The position numbers and the translations under genes are program-made. 64,000 nucleotides of DNA from Coniferiporia sulphurascens (Eukaryota > Basidiomycota > Agaricomycetes > Hymenochaetales > Hymenochaetaceae). The notes below the pieces were generated by a model. The model was given only the letters and a program-made list of their open reading frames with translations. It ran no database searches and was not told where the DNA came from. Each line of letters opens with the position of its first letter. The stretch's first letter is position 1. The DNA is taken from assembly GCA_002794785.1 (NCBI GenBank), contig NBBA01000003.1, forward strand, positions 2,356,001 to 2,420,000, read 5' to 3'. This document shows positions 11,379 through 24,088 of the stretch, one piece after another.

Positions 11379-13756
11379 TCAACGTCTGTTGGTCTTGCCC
11401 ATTTTGCGTTTGCCAGAGAACAAATGCTTTGGCTATAATTATCAAGAAGCCATGTAAGCAGATGGACATCAAGTCTGTAAAAATAGCCTGTATATGAAAA
11501 AAGACGGACCATTCTGACTTTGATAGCACGGTCACTTTCACCGGCCCTTGCATGCATATTCCGCTCACGCTGCCCGAGGTTGCGTAACTTGACTGCTTTG
11601 GCGGCTTGCTGATAGTGTGGCATCGTGTGAGAAAACTTGTGTGAGAAGGGAAAAAGAAACATACCGCATCGTCTCGCATGCCTGCCAGCTGCCTGTCCGT
11701 CCGCGGTTCCCTCTTCCTTCTCTCGACAACCGCGCCCGAGTTCATTTTCTTCCGCTTTTGGGGAGTTGGATCCTCCCCGTCCACATCCATCCACTCGCCT
11801 TCGCCTTCCCCAGCGCCCATCTCCGCATCTTCGTCCACGTCCATCTCCTCTCCACGTTTTCGCTTCGCACCCTGCACCTTCGCAAGTAACTCCGCGCGAG
11901 CCTGGATACGACTTGGATCGAGACCGGCTCTCGTCAGCCCATCGGTCAAATCGGTGAGCGTGCGCAATCCCGCCGTACGGGGCAGCCGCGCGTGGTTCTT
12001 CATCGCCTTCTTTGTGTCCTGCGCCGTCAGCCGCTTTTCCTGCGCGTCTTTCAGCTCCACTGCCTCGCGCTCGTCCTCGGAATTCAGCTCAAGGTCTGAG
12101 TTGTCGTCGTAAAAGCCCTCCGCAGCAAGTCGCTCCTCCTCTCGTTCAAGCGCCTCGAGTTTCTCTTCGATATCTGGATCGATGAAGTCCGCAATGTTCT
12201 TTCCGTCCATGATCTCGGGTATCGTATCGAATTTCCATTCGTCGTTCTCCAAAAGATAATTTTCTGGTGACAAACAGTAGTAATGAGTATTAATTATAAA
12301 GAACGTAACGCACAGAGTGTACGCACTTTTGAGATTGATGTTGTATACGCCAGCACCACCCTCAACTTCTTCAAGATCTCTTTCAAGCTTACGGCGCTCC
12401 GGATCATTCCTGTCGTACTTCTTCCTCGCCATGACCGACTCGGGAATGAACGGTTTGCGCTCGACATCATCCCGGGGCTTGGGTTGTGCGACGTGAATGC
12501 GGTTAATGACCGTGTTAATTTTGCTACCTTTTAGTTTCGTGTCCACGCGGTGCGCGAGCAGTGCATCGCAAGCCGTGTTTTTGACATCCATTACGCCTTC
12601 ATCGGTATAACATGACACCTGCACGTACTGTATACCATCCGAGTTGATGATCTCGTCAATAAGCGCACGGGATTCAGACGGAAGGTCTTCCAGCCAGCAT
12701 ACATCCGTCTTGTTGAGCACGAGAAGGACGGGCTTTCCACCAAAGAGCGGTTTGATCGAGTGGAAAAGGCTGCATTGCGCCTGGACGGTGTAGCCGCACT
12801 GCTCACTCGGGTCAATGAAGTACAGAACACACGCCTTAAGATGAGCGAGGGCCGTGATACTCTGCATCTCAATCGTGTTCATATCCTCGAGAGGGTGATC
12901 GAGAATTCCAGGCGTGTCGATGACCTGCCAGCGCAGGTATTTGTAGTCAAGATGTCCGATGAAAAGCGATTTGGTCGTGAACGCATATGGCTGCACGTCG
13001 ACGTCCGCACGCGTCACTTTGTTGAGGAAAGACGATTTCCCGACGTTCGGGTAACCACAAAGCAATAGCGTACGAGTGTTCGGGTCAATAGCCGGCAGAC
13101 GGGCAAGATGCTGCCGGACCTGCTCGAGATATGCGAGAGGATCCTTCTGGCGACGCATAATTGTCGCCATTCTTTAAAGACGTAAAATAAACCAAAAAGA
13201 ATAGAAAAAAAAAACCAATATCGTGACTTACCGACCGAGGGCAGCACGCTTCAGCTGCTTACACCGGTACAAACTGTCTCCGAACTTCAGGAGGCGCACA
13301 TAATCCTTCGCGACCTGGTCTATGAGGTGTCGTGCCGTCCGAAGCTGACCCAGAGCAAGCTTGTAATGGTTTTTGTCGTACAAAACATTCATAAGCGAAG
13401 CAAGAAACGGGTGTAAATCCTATAGCGAAAGCATCAAATCCACAACCGCAGCAAAAACGAACAGCAAAAAAAAACGCACATCGAGGACCGGGAACTCCGT
13501 CAAGATCGCACTCAATTTCTCTTCGAACGAATCCTGCGTGAACTTGACCTTGCGCATATAAAAGTTTCGGATACGGCTGATTTTGAAGTTTTTATGGATG
13601 ACCTGCATGAAAAATAATCAGAAACCGTCAAAGCCCGAGTATATCGTGCGATCCCACCGTAGGAGTCTTCCTCTGAGTCTTGTTCAGCACGATGTCGAGG
13701 AAGTCCGCCGCCGTGGGGACAGGCGCAATCGCCTTGAGGCCTCTTGTCACCGACAT
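11379..13756 (-). CDS. NOG1: Nucleolar GTP-binding protein 1 (NOG1), 60S ribosome biogenesis
   Basis: Obg-family GTPase that joins pre-60S particles in the nucleolus. Seven exons (transcription order): 13756-13658, 13602-13480, 13419-13232, 13171-12327, 12263-11665, 11608-11510, 11432-11379; 668 residues, normal for the family. The N-terminal helical domain is recognisable ([15 protein letters not shown], then [12 protein letters not shown]). GTPase motifs: G1 GYPNVGKSS at about 176-184, DTPG at about 222 and NKTD at about 290. A long acidic and basic C-terminal region ends in [16 protein letters not shown], a typical NOG1 tail. Intron 4 (12326-12264) is 63 nt and stop-free, so a single-frame reading hides it; the family alignment supports removal. 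Confidence 0.93.
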
Positions 13757-14971
13757 GCCTCGAGTCTTGTCGCTAGGGGCTTAATACACAGAGGTCAAGC
13801 GTTCTCCTTGATCAGCAGTTCGCCGACCGTCTTGCTTAAGCGTCGTCCTCGTAAACTTCGACCATGGGTGTACGAAAATTGTATGCGTTCCGTGACATGC
13901 ATTATGTAACTTATGTCACAGTCACTATTAATGCCGTAAAATGATGAGAGCAGCATCCCGCCGTCCGCAACAGATATATGATCCAGTAATTTAAAGCAGG
14001 CCAGTAATATACGTGTACATGCAAGCACCAGTTGGGAAAACAGCTTGGAATAAGGCAAAAATACCGCGTCTTAATAATACAACAATCACGATGGCAGAGT
14101 TCGGCACCTCTCCATTCTTTCATTTTCTCATCCAGTTTTGGGAGAAATATTACTGTAAATGCCATTAAAGTGGAATAAGAGCTCAAGCAAGGCTTTTCAA
14201 GTCCCCGCAAAGCATACAACGTAAAGTCATTATATTGCCAAGGGACACCAACGGAAAGGTCAGAGTCCCCCAAACGAGTTTTATAGGGGTCGTAACACAT
14301 TGCGCCACACGAAGACATGCGCGTACAATCATGTACATGAATGGGAAGAAGGGGAAAAAATGTAACATTGGAAGTAGAAGGGGAATAAGAACTCCAAAAC
14401 AGCAACAAAGTTACGCTTAGCGCGTCGTCTCCACCGGGCGAAGTAGAAGGGAAGGGCCGAAAATTGATCGGGGGTGTGACCTGGATAGGAAGAAGAGGTT
14501 ATATGAAGAGACGGGAGTGGGGGAAAAGCGGGAAAGGGAGAAGGTCGAAGGTCGTGAGTAAGCAGAAACATCACAAATGAGGACGAACATGGGGAACGAA
14601 GTTTTAGTCCGAAGAGTCTATAAGCAAGCAGGAACACAGACACAGACAGACACAAACAGGAAGGATAGAGAAGACGGAGCGGCAGTCAGGAAAAGCAGCA
14701 GCAGTAGAAACAGTGTTGCGAAAAGATCGCCGACCCGTCCGGATAGGGAAAAAGGAGGAGAGAAGAGACGAGATAGATCCGTGTGTATGGTATCGCAGGT
14801 GCCGCTCGAGCAGAAGTCAGAAGCGGCTCCTGTCGTTGATCCACTTATATAAATTAAAACAACCAGAGGTGGTTTAAGCATATCCTTAGTCGGGGAGTAA
14901 TAGCTGAAGAGAAGAGATAGAAGCAGTATGCGCTGCCAGGAAATGAAGAGATCGTCGCGGGCCAGGGTCGT
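13757..14971. other. Intergenic, NOG1 promoter and aminopeptidase P 3' flank
   Basis: Several overlapping open frames exist on both strands (for example 13911-14408 on minus) but none has splice-supported continuity or family resemblance. The 14330-14880 part is purine-rich on the plus strand. Confidence 0.5.
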
Positions 14972-17900
14972 CTAGTCCCAGTCAATATGAAGACCGCCAG
15001 CGACCGGGCTCGCCTGACCGATTCCACGTTCTGCTTCGCGGCGCAACCATTTGAGCGCGCGCTTATCTTCGTAAATGAGCGGCTCGAGTTCGCGTAAGCA
15101 GCGCTTATTGTGCTCCTGGGTGGGTATTAGTAGGTACTAAGGTGGCTTCTGCGAAGACCCGGGACGGACCTTGATCCATGTGATCTCCTCCTTCGTGAGT
15201 ATGGTGTCTTTCACCATCTTCGTTTGGATCGGAACGACCGTAAGACGCTCGAATCCGAGCCAGATACTGCCCTGATATTCGTGCTTGGTCTGAAGATTTA
15301 CAGAAAGAAAATGTTAGGAAATCGATAACTCCGGAGGATTAGTAATGCACCGCCTCACCTGAACTCGTCTCACAAGTAGAGCAGATTCAATACGGATACC
15401 CCATTTTCCGTCATTATCTATAAACATAAGGCAATGTCCAATTAGTGGGGAGGGGGCGAAAGGAAAATAAATGTTGTACTGACAAAATCCAGGTTCATTG
15501 GTGATGACATGGCCCGGCACAAGCGGAATATCTGAGCTGAAGCTCTGTGGGCCTTCGTGTACATTCAGGTACGAGCCAAACCCATGGCCCGTTCCGTGCT
15601 GTAAAAGAACGCAAGGTCAGTATTCCCACCAAGTGGCTGTGAAAGAAAAGAAACATACTAGGTAATTCAAGCCTTCCTTCCATAAGGCATTTCGAGCGAG
15701 GACATCAAGCGCACGACCGCCCGTTCCTTCAGGAAAGATGGCACTGTCGATGGCGATATGGCCCTGAAGCACACGTGTAAAGGCCTCGCACTGATCCTGC
15801 GTCGGACGTCCGAAGTGTACGGTGCGTGTACAATCAATAGTACCGTCACGGTACTGTGCACCAGAGTCACTGCGTCACGGTGTTGGCTGTCATTAATTGC
15901 ACACGAAAACAACCAAATGGTACGTACTTCAAGTAGGGTGTGCCGCGATCGAGAAGGAGTGCCTTAGACCTCGTCGGACTGTAATGCGGGAGGGCGGCGT
16001 TCGGGCCCGTCGCGCTAATATTCTCGTACGCTAGGCCCTCGTAGAGCTCATTCTTCCGACGGTATTCCGTCAGGCGTTGGGCCGCCTCGTATTCCGATAT
16101 CTCGTAACCTTTCGATAGCTTGTCCTCGAGCCACGCAAGCCAGCGCACAAAGCTCGCACCATCACGCAGGTACGCCGCACGCAGACCATCGATCTCCGTC
16201 TGGTTCTTGATCGCCTTCTGCACATCGACAAATGACGGCGAAGGCACAATCGTGTAGCGGAAGTGCGTAAGCAGGAGCGAGATCGCGTACGACACATCGT
16301 CACCGATGAGTACTTTCCCCACACCCCATGGTGCACGGCGCAGGAAGGACCACAAGTCGTTGTATTCGCATGCCTCTACACCAAGAGATTCGAGATAAGC
16401 ACGCACGTCCTCCGAAAGCTTTGAGAGATCGACGAAAAGCACAGCTCTTTCGAGAGACACAAAGAGATACGCATGGAAGACGGGGTTAAATGGTATGTCA
16501 CGTCCGCGCAAGTTGAGTACCCACGCGACATTTGGTAGGCTTGTTACCAATGTCGCAACGTGTCGCTGCGCCTCAGTTGGGGGCCCAGGCTTCGCAAAGC
16601 CGGGCTTTGCAGCTGGCTGTTCACTGATCCACTGTCGGATAGCCGCCAATTTGGAATGTGAGTCCTGGCCTGCAAAATGGTTGGAGTGTATGACAACCCT
16701 CTCCTTGGAGCGCACGGGTTTGTTCTTCCATACAAGGTCCACGAGGTTTTGCGCTGGGAAAACCAGCTTTGCGCCAAGTCGTTGCATAGCAGCATTCAGC
16801 GCAGAAGCCTTTGCCCAGCTTATCATGCGTGCATCAAGTCCAATGCGCATGCCTTCCCTGACGCGAGCCAAAAGGAACGATTGCCAATCGTTGAACCCCT
16901 CGGCATGTGGAGCACGAACGAGGGACCAATTGCTGTCAAGTTCGTCTTCGGCCTGCAGCCAATAACGCGAGTCCGTCACGAGATATGCACTTGATTTAGA
17001 AATGACGGCCTGTCCAGCAGAACCAGTAAATCTAAGATGTTATGAACGTCAGGCGCGAGATCAGCTCGTGTTCAAGAAACCCTTACCCAGAAATGAACTC
17101 TCGTCTTTTGTCAGCTGCGGCAACATATTCTGAACCGTGGGCATCCTCACTCGGCACAACGCTGTTGATGTAATAAGAAACACGAAGGAACGCACAAAGG
17201 AACTGCGAAACGTACTAATAGTCCAGGGTGTCCTTGGCCATCAACACCCTAAGATCCTCTAGGCGCTGGGTTGTATTTACCCGCTCTTTCGGCTCCTCGA
17301 TGTCATTGAGTTTACGCTCGTATGCTGAGCCGACGAGCGTGCTCTGCGAGTCCGTCGGCGATAGCTCCGGTCGACGCGAGGACTGTTTACTGGCACCTGA
17401 TACCTTTGTTTGGCCTGACTGGCCCGACTGACCTGACTGACCTGAAGCGCCGGATTTTCCAGAATCCTTCGATCGCTGCGTATTAGAACGCTTCGGAGGG
17501 ACGGATGGGCGTGCCGAAGTAGACGACGTGCGGGGAGAGGCGTCGGTGATCGGTGTGAGCGGCGGGCGGATAGTCCTACCATTGGGAGAAACGATGGACA
17601 AGTCGGAAGTGGCCGTAGATCGTGCTCCGTAAGGTGAAGATGGCTGCGGAGGCAGAGAGTCCCTGCGTGCGAGCATGCCCTTTTCTCTGATCTCAGGCAT
17701 GGGAGCGTCCTTTTCCTTGGCCTTCCCCAATCCCCAGCCCCATCCTCGCTTACGTGGCTGCGTCGGAGGTGGACTCGCAGTGCGCTCCGAGCCTAGATTG
17801 TAAGACTCTGAATCGGTCTTGAAGGCCAGACTGTCGACCTTGCTTGCGATCGTCGCCGTGGGCGAATAGGAGCCGGAGCGACGGAGGCCAACGGAAGAAT

Positions 17901-18060
17901 CGTCGACAGAGCGATGTAGAGAGCGTGAGCGCTGCGTGTATGACCTACCACCCGTAGAGTACGACTTCTCCGAGAACGTACGCGATGGCGAAAGTGGCCT
18001 GCCTTTCTTCTTGGATCCGAATGGGATACAGAAAGGCGGTGGGGGCGGAGGAGGCGCCAT
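14972..18060 (-). CDS. AMPP: Xaa-Pro aminopeptidase P with long disordered N-terminal extension
   Basis: M24B metallopeptidase that removes an N-terminal residue ahead of proline; usually cytosolic with two Mn ions. Exons (transcription order): 18060-17216, 17161-17087, 17031-15928, 15869-15659, 15598-15484, 15417-15359, 15289-15170, 15115-14972; 890 residues against roughly 610 expected. The enzyme begins near residue 262 ([20 protein letters not shown]). The metal-ligand segments are visible in order: [38 protein letters not shown] and IRIESALL, and the helper histidine in TVHFG. The first ~260 residues are Ser/Pro/Arg-rich, open with MAPPPPPPP and contain a GQS triplet repeat; they sit in the same exon and frame as the enzyme start, so this reads as one protein. 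A shorter start inside exon 1 remains possible. Confidence 0.88.
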
Positions 18061-20515
18061 TGCGATCGTCGATAGTGATGGTCGACGATGAAAAGGCTGG
18101 CGGGCGTCCCCTAGCGGTCGGCCCTCAGCTTAGGATTAGCAAATTGGAAGGGACGGAGAGGGGGAGGTACACGAGGCGACGCAAGCCCAAGAGGTAAATA
18201 AGTGAGTAAGAGGCTTGAGAACTTTGCTTCGGCGAGTTGGCCGGCTTTCTCCGGAAAAGGAAGCCATGCGGTGACAAAGTTCACTGATTAGTCAGCACCT
18301 TCTTATCCGCTCCCCGGAACGCCGTCGATGGTGCCAGAATTGGAGTTTCGGTGGCTAAAACTGGAAGTCGCACCCAGTTCGTGGAGATGATTGGACTGCG
18401 GTGCGTACGCCCACCTGAGCTGGTGAGATGAGCATGGCCTAGTGAGCATGGCCCTTTCGGGCCTGCAAGATCTGATGACTCCGGATATCGGATCTGTACA
18501 CAACGCATGCCAGTGATATTGCAAAAAGCCCGTGCCGATTCTCCGATAAGCGCGCACATGTCGCTAGAAGACTGGCCGTGCCCCTGGAACGCCGCACAGA
18601 ATTAGCCCAGGAATGATAAGCTCTATGCAGGACCTGGTGATAATGTTAGAAGCGGCTTTCTTCATGACCAGCGGGATGAGAACCTGGGCCTGCGATCGCC
18701 AGGGTGGCACATTAAAAGTGGAAGTGCGGAAGATAGCTGGCGAAAGTTTCATGGTCATAGGGTACCTGGCACGTTCAACCCTGGGCGCCATAGAGCGCTT
18801 TGGGGTTCAAGTTTCCAATGGATAATAATTATCCAGCAAAATCGCTTAATTAAATTTTAGTCTTTTGTCGGTCGATTTCGGCAAGCACAGCCAGGAGTCG
18901 TCTGGAAGTTCCAAGTTTTAAACGCGCATTCAATGGCCATGATTGGCGGCCTGGGACTTTGCCCCCGCGGCAGGTCGAGCCTCAAGAGAATGCGCCGACC
19001 CCAGAACCCTAGGATCCTATAGTTTCAGGGGCCGAAGCAGAAGCAATTGAAAACGACCAGCACAGTAGGTCCCTTTCCGAGAGGCGCACCTGAGAAACAT
19101 GAAGACAGCTATATGCAAACCCGACTCGCATATATAGAGGGCTAGACATCCATATTTTGCCGGTAGAACTCCAGGCTTCGAGTATTCACGAGATTAAAAC
19201 CAAGCCCTGTGGTGCCAATAACTGCCGTAGTCGCCCAACACGTTTGAACAGGTGTCGAAAAGGTAATTCTATACCCAGACTTTCGAGAATGCACCGATTA
19301 ACCCTGATCGATGAAGGAAGTTGAACTCCTTGCATGTTTCGGTGGCTGCGCTAAGAAGTGCCAAACGGTGGAGATAAGCGAGATAGGTCCAGCGCGCGAC
19401 AAATGGGGATCTCATGGCATCTGGGGAAGGGCGGGGGGTAAAAATAAGATGTGTCCCAGAAACGGATTTTGTAAATATAGTCGAAAAGGTCCAGCGATTT
19501 TCAAAGACGATACCGTCCTGATACACATTTAAAGCAAAAACGCAGAAAGAAGAAGATCAATAATGGCTCCTTTACGTGTCATAACTAAATTAATAACAGC
19601 ATAGTGCAAGACGAAAGCACGAAATTCACCTAGGCTACAGGACCATTCTCTTAAGAAAACACCCCATGCCACAGATATCCGATTACATTCCGCATCGTGT
19701 ACGCGAGGCCCTCGCGGCCATATAGCGAAAGACGGAAAGAACCGGCTACGACGCATATATGCGGCAGGGCCGGCGAAACCCTGGAGCAGAGAAATCACGA
19801 GTGTTTTGGTTGGGGGACCATAAGGACGGACATCTATATGTGGCTTTCGTGCTGCGTCGAAGTGATCCTCTATTTATGTATTATTTTAGCATATATGGTG
19901 GCCGGCGTTCAATAAATGCATACGTCAAGAATCGAATGTGCCACCGAGCATAACACGAGGCCTTCAGAATGCCCAAGACTAATTACGACCATTTAAGAAA
20001 TTTCATCGTGTTGTGGACACATTAGACGTCCAATTTGAATACTGTAAAACGACAAGATGGTGGCGTTAACGAGAGGACGGCGGGAACGGAGAGCGCCAGG
20101 GCGCAACGACCTTAGACGCGCCTAAGATAAGGTTCGAGCGCCGCCGGGATGTGCCACGTGACGCCATCTATGACGAATGTGGGGTAAACCGGGTCCGTTC
20201 ACTTGAAGGAAATGCTGGTTAGAAATGAACGACAACAAGAGACGGGGTCAGTCGTAACCTATATAATGGCTTCGTGGCTCGAGGCTCGAGAATAATGGCT
20301 CAGGATATCAATGGAATAAACGGCAAAGGAACGAGGGGCTGGGTAGTTTCTCGAACAATCGGAACAGCAGTGGTTCGAGATCACGCGAGCCTTGGGTGGC
20401 GCGACTCGGAGACGTATAAATGTCGACGCTTCGTCCGCACATCTCCGTCCTTTACTACCACTTCCATCACCAGCAGTCTTTCTCCGACTTCTCCCTTAAC
20501 CAACACTCAATAGCC
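18061..20515. other. Long intergenic region
   Basis: About 2.4 kb with no gene I can support; many short frames on both strands without family signal or splicing logic. Confidence 0.5.
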
Positions 20516-21119
20516 ATGACCCGCACCGAGCGCGCAACATCGCCCCGCGCCATCCTCAAGGACAGGTACGTGCATACATGTCTCAATTCACCGCAGCTCG
20601 TGTGACCTACGACCGAAAAGATCCGAGTCCAAGTCTGGCTACGACAAGTCCCTCCGCAAGGGCGGCGCAGGCCCACACAACTGGGGCTCCATGCGCGACG
20701 AGCTCGAGCTCGAGCGTGAGGCCCTCGAGGACGCGCACCTCGACAACGAGGACCTGAGCAGCGCGCCAGTCGCGGCGAACGCGGCTGTGCGCCCACAGGT
20801 CGACGGCCCTCCCCCCGATGTCCCACGTTCCCCCGTCTCCGAGGACGACATCGAGAAGGCGCGCGAGTTCCGCGCGAGGGGCCTAAAGGGCGACAGTAGG
20901 TCCTCACCGAGTCAGGCCATACTCGGTTCACTGACTCGCATATGCACTGCCCTAGTCGACCTCGCGGCTATCGCGCGCACATCCGTGGGGGCCAGCTCTA
21001 GCCCTCCGAAGTCACCCTCCCTCGAAGTCACCAGGGACGCCGTTGTACGTCAACTGACATTCTCCCGCGGCACGAATTCCTTCCTCACTACCATTTCACA
21101 GACACGCACCCTCGCCTAA
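20516..21119 (+). CDS. HABP4/STM1-like hyaluronan/mRNA-binding domain protein
   Basis: Small protein of 143 residues. Exons: 20516-20565, 20621-20895, 20956-21044, 21102-21119. It carries the basic KSGYDKSLRKGGAGPHNWGS segment, which fits the HABP4/PAI-RBP1 (STM1-like) RNA-binding motif, followed by an acidic helical stretch (DELELEREALEDAHLDNED) and a region around EKAREFRARGLKGDIDLAAI. Proteins of this group bind mRNA or ribosomes; the role here is inferred from the motif only. Introns 2 (60 nt) and 3 (57 nt) are both multiples of three and stop-free, so intron retention would give longer in-frame isoforms. The last small exon is the least certain part. Confidence 0.75.
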
Positions 21120-21457
21120 TTATCATATCTATCGATGCCTCTTCGCATCATCGAAACTCACAAGCATAAGCATAAGCAAAACCCACTCGTAAAGCAGACA
21201 GATTGTATTAGTATTAGTATCGGACTATCGTTTCAGCTACGTTTGTATGAAAATTCCCCAATTGCATTGTTTTGACCAGACATGTGCGTGTAGCAAGCGA
21301 ATTGACTATTACATCAAGGGAAGCCTCGGTGGGCATTAAAGCCTCTAGGCATGTGAGCCGCGACAGTACGAGCTGTGAGCCCCAGTCAAGTGATCTGTGG
21401 CTACGTATATGGATTACGTAAAGGAAGCTCATGAGGAACCGCAAACTGTTCGAGACT
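21120..21457. other. Intergenic between convergent genes
   Basis: Short stretch between two converging 3' ends; no gene seen. Confidence 0.55.
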
Positions 21458-22339
21458 TCAAGTCACTTCCAATTTCGTCATCTGTGCATATGTCGGGCGC
21501 TCGCAGTCCAGCCGATTAAAGGTTGCTCCAGGAGAAACATCCTCGTAAAGGTCGACCCACTCAGCGTCCGTCTCTCCATCCTCGTCCTCTTCTTCTAGCG
21601 TTCCCAGCGAGATCAAGTCGTCGTCCATGTCCGTGCCTGCATCTGTGAGTGCAACATTCTCCTTCGCACTTGACTCTTCCAGCGACAAAGACAACGCAAT
21701 AGCAAGCTCGAGCGCCTCGGCGTCAGACATCCGGGGTGTACACTCGCGAGACCGTCCAAGTCCTTCAGCGGATTCCCCCGTCTCACGGACCTCTGTATAC
21801 CGAAGTTTCGTGAATCAGTCAGAAAAACCTCCCCCAGGCCTAGTAAGAAACAAGAGAAAGGGGAAGAAAACACACCCTCCACACGCTCGCGCGCCCAAGT
21901 GGGCTCCATTCTTGAGGGGCTACCCGAGTCAACATTCTCCGAGCCACGGTCCTCCCGCCCCGCCTGCTCGCCCGGACCGTCCTCTCTCGCGCCTCCAGCC
22001 TTGGACGTATCCACGACGTATCTCCCACACACGGTGCGCGCCAACTTGCGCGACCCGCCGTGAAGCGCAGGCACGTCCGCCGCAGCTAGCACGGCCCGCT
22101 CGCTCAACCCATCAGGCCCAGGCGCCCTCCACGGCCGCGGAGTCGGCCCACGTCTCTGTTCCTTCGCCTTTCTGAAATCCTTCTGCAACCGTGACGGACG
22201 CAGATGGAGTGGTCAATAACATGGGAGAATACTCACACAATGGTGTGGCAACATAGTGTATACATACCTTGTGCAGAACCTTCTGCCGCTCCTTGTGCGC
22301 GCCGCGTACGTCTTTGGGATCTTGTGAGCGCAGAACCAT
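21458..22339 (-). CDS. UIM-containing protein, paralogue A
   Basis: Three exons (22339-22268, 22182-21876, 21792-21458) encode 237 residues. The N-terminus, MVLRSQDPKDVRGAHKERQK, and the C-terminus, DCERPTYAQMTKLEV, are nearly shared with the neighbouring paralogue. In the last exon EALELAIALSLSLEES fits a ubiquitin-interacting motif (hydrophobic, Ala and Ser spacing), followed by an acidic stretch. This suggests ubiquitin binding, but no catalytic domain is seen and the cellular role is unknown. The start was set at the Met shared with the paralogue; an in-frame Met at 22378 (MTESKKKRRKAS...) would add 13 basic residues. Exon structure and phases match paralogue B. Confidence 0.8.
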
Positions 22340-23252
22340 AATTGATGCTTTTCTTCTTTTCTTCTTGCTCTCTGTCAAAGACAGTATAGGAGGTTTTTTG
22401 GTTGTGACCGCTTTCCGAAATACATCCTAGTTATATAGATATAGAGCGCCAGCAGCGGAGTCAAAGGACTACGCAGCCACACATGATTTAATGAGTCAAA
22501 AACGCTTGGGCCAAGGAGAACTTGAACGCGGCAGCGCCCGCACCGGCGAGTCAGCGCGCAAGCTAGAGTCACAACCTGAAGCCGCGAGCGGCGTAACCGC
22601 ACATCCGGAGCGCATGGAATGTATTTGCTCAGCCTTGTGATCGGAGAGTTTACGGCTAGCCTGGGTACGCTCTTCACGAATGCAGTGAAGACACAGGTTC
22701 AGAGGCGATAGCGCCATACAGCATATGGCGATACCTATGCGGGGCCGTGTACTGAAACTACAGTCATACAACTTGTCAACAGCAACCGGCAAATACCTGG
22801 ACACTGATAGGTCTGCAGAGATTAGAGATTCATATGCCGTTTGGCAGACAGTTGTAGTAACTTGTACAGAAGAGCTAGATTACAAAGACGTTGGTGTCTA
22901 TTCGAAACGGGTCCACTCTAAATTTCTCTGTACACGCATACTCTTCCGATTTAGTGTCAATAAATCCTCAGCCGTGTCTGCTATGCAAATTCGCATACAG
23001 GCACAAATGCCGGTCGTAAGCAAATGGAAACTACCGAGGCTGGACAGTCGTTGCGGCTCATGCGAGAATTCACAATAGCATCATTTCAATCCATAAATGC
23101 GTACATATTAATTGGTCAGACTAGAATCTAGGACAACATGATGAGTATAGAATTGAGATTAAGATCTCTAAACCTTCGAGCCAGTAGTTTGTGGTGAATG
23201 ATCCTGTATCAATTATGCGATGATAATTCGTCTAGGTTCGGAAGCAAATCGT
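22340..23252. other. Spacer between the two UIM paralogues
   Basis: Promoter of paralogue A: a TATATAA on the minus strand at 22437-22431, about 92 bases before the ATG. Short phrases, such as CGGAGTCAAAGGA near 22456, recur near 24576. No additional gene is seen. Confidence 0.5.
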
Positions 23253-24088
23253 TCACGACACCTCCACTTTCGTCATCTGAGCATATGTTGGACGCTCGCA
23301 ATCCAGTCGACTAGGTGTCGCTTCGAAAGGAGATGCATCCTCGTAGAGGTCAACCCATTCTGCTTCTTCGTCATCATCTCCGTCTTCCAGGGGGCCCAGT
23401 GAAATCAGATCGTCGTCGCCAAAATCCGAAAACGCAGAAAACACATCGGCATCCACGTCTTCCTCTGAGGGCGCAACATCCTCCTCCTTCGTATTCGACC
23501 CCTCCAGTGACAGCGACAGCGCAAGCGCAAGATCGAGCGCCTCCGCATCTGACATCCGTGAGTCAGCATCGCAAATCCATCCTCCAGCAAACGCCTCCGT
23601 CTCAGCAATCCCTATGCAGAGGATCACCGATCAGCACGGCAGGACTTCTAAATCATGAAAAGGGAAGAAACTCACCCTGCGTACACTCCTTCGCCTGCGT
23701 GAACCTGGCAGCTACGAGACCTGCCAGATCTACCTCCGTCCTCCGCTCCGCCGGCAAACCGTCCATCCCGGAGCCACCCACAACGTATCTCCCGTATCTG
23801 CGGCGCTCCAATTTGCGTAAATTGCCGTTGAGCACGGATACATCCGCAGCAGCGAGCACCACACGCGCACTCAAACCATCGGTCACTCTCCACGGCCGTT
23901 CACCCTGCTCACGCCAAGTTGGCCGCTTCGCCTTCTTAAAGTCTTTCTGCAGCAGGCACGATCACAAGCGTCAGTAAGCCTACACATCGGGACCGAAGTT
24001 TGAGACGCATGCGCACCTTGTGCAGGACCTTTTGTCGTTCCCTGTGTGCGCTGCGCACGTCTTTGGGGTCTTGAGAGCGTAGGACCAT
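23253..24088 (-). CDS. UIM-containing protein, paralogue B
   Basis: Tandem paralogue of the gene ending at 21458, same strand. Exons 24088-24017, 23946-23676 and 23611-23253 encode 233 residues. It shares the 24-codon first exon (MVLRSQDPKDVRSAHRERQK...), the phase-1 second intron, the UIM (EALDLALALSLSLEGS) and the closing DCERPTYAQMTKVEV. The central exon has drifted strongly. The acidic tract after the UIM (DFGDDDLISLGPLEDGDDDE) is longer than in A. A TATATAA on the minus strand at 24171-24165 sits at a position similar to that in paralogue A. Likely ubiquitin-binding; function otherwise unknown. Confidence 0.8.

Noticed and set aside
11195..11794. 199-codon minus frame overlapping the end of NOG1
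   Set aside because: Overlaps the spliced NOG1 exons and introns in part; the frame outside the exons has no meaning.
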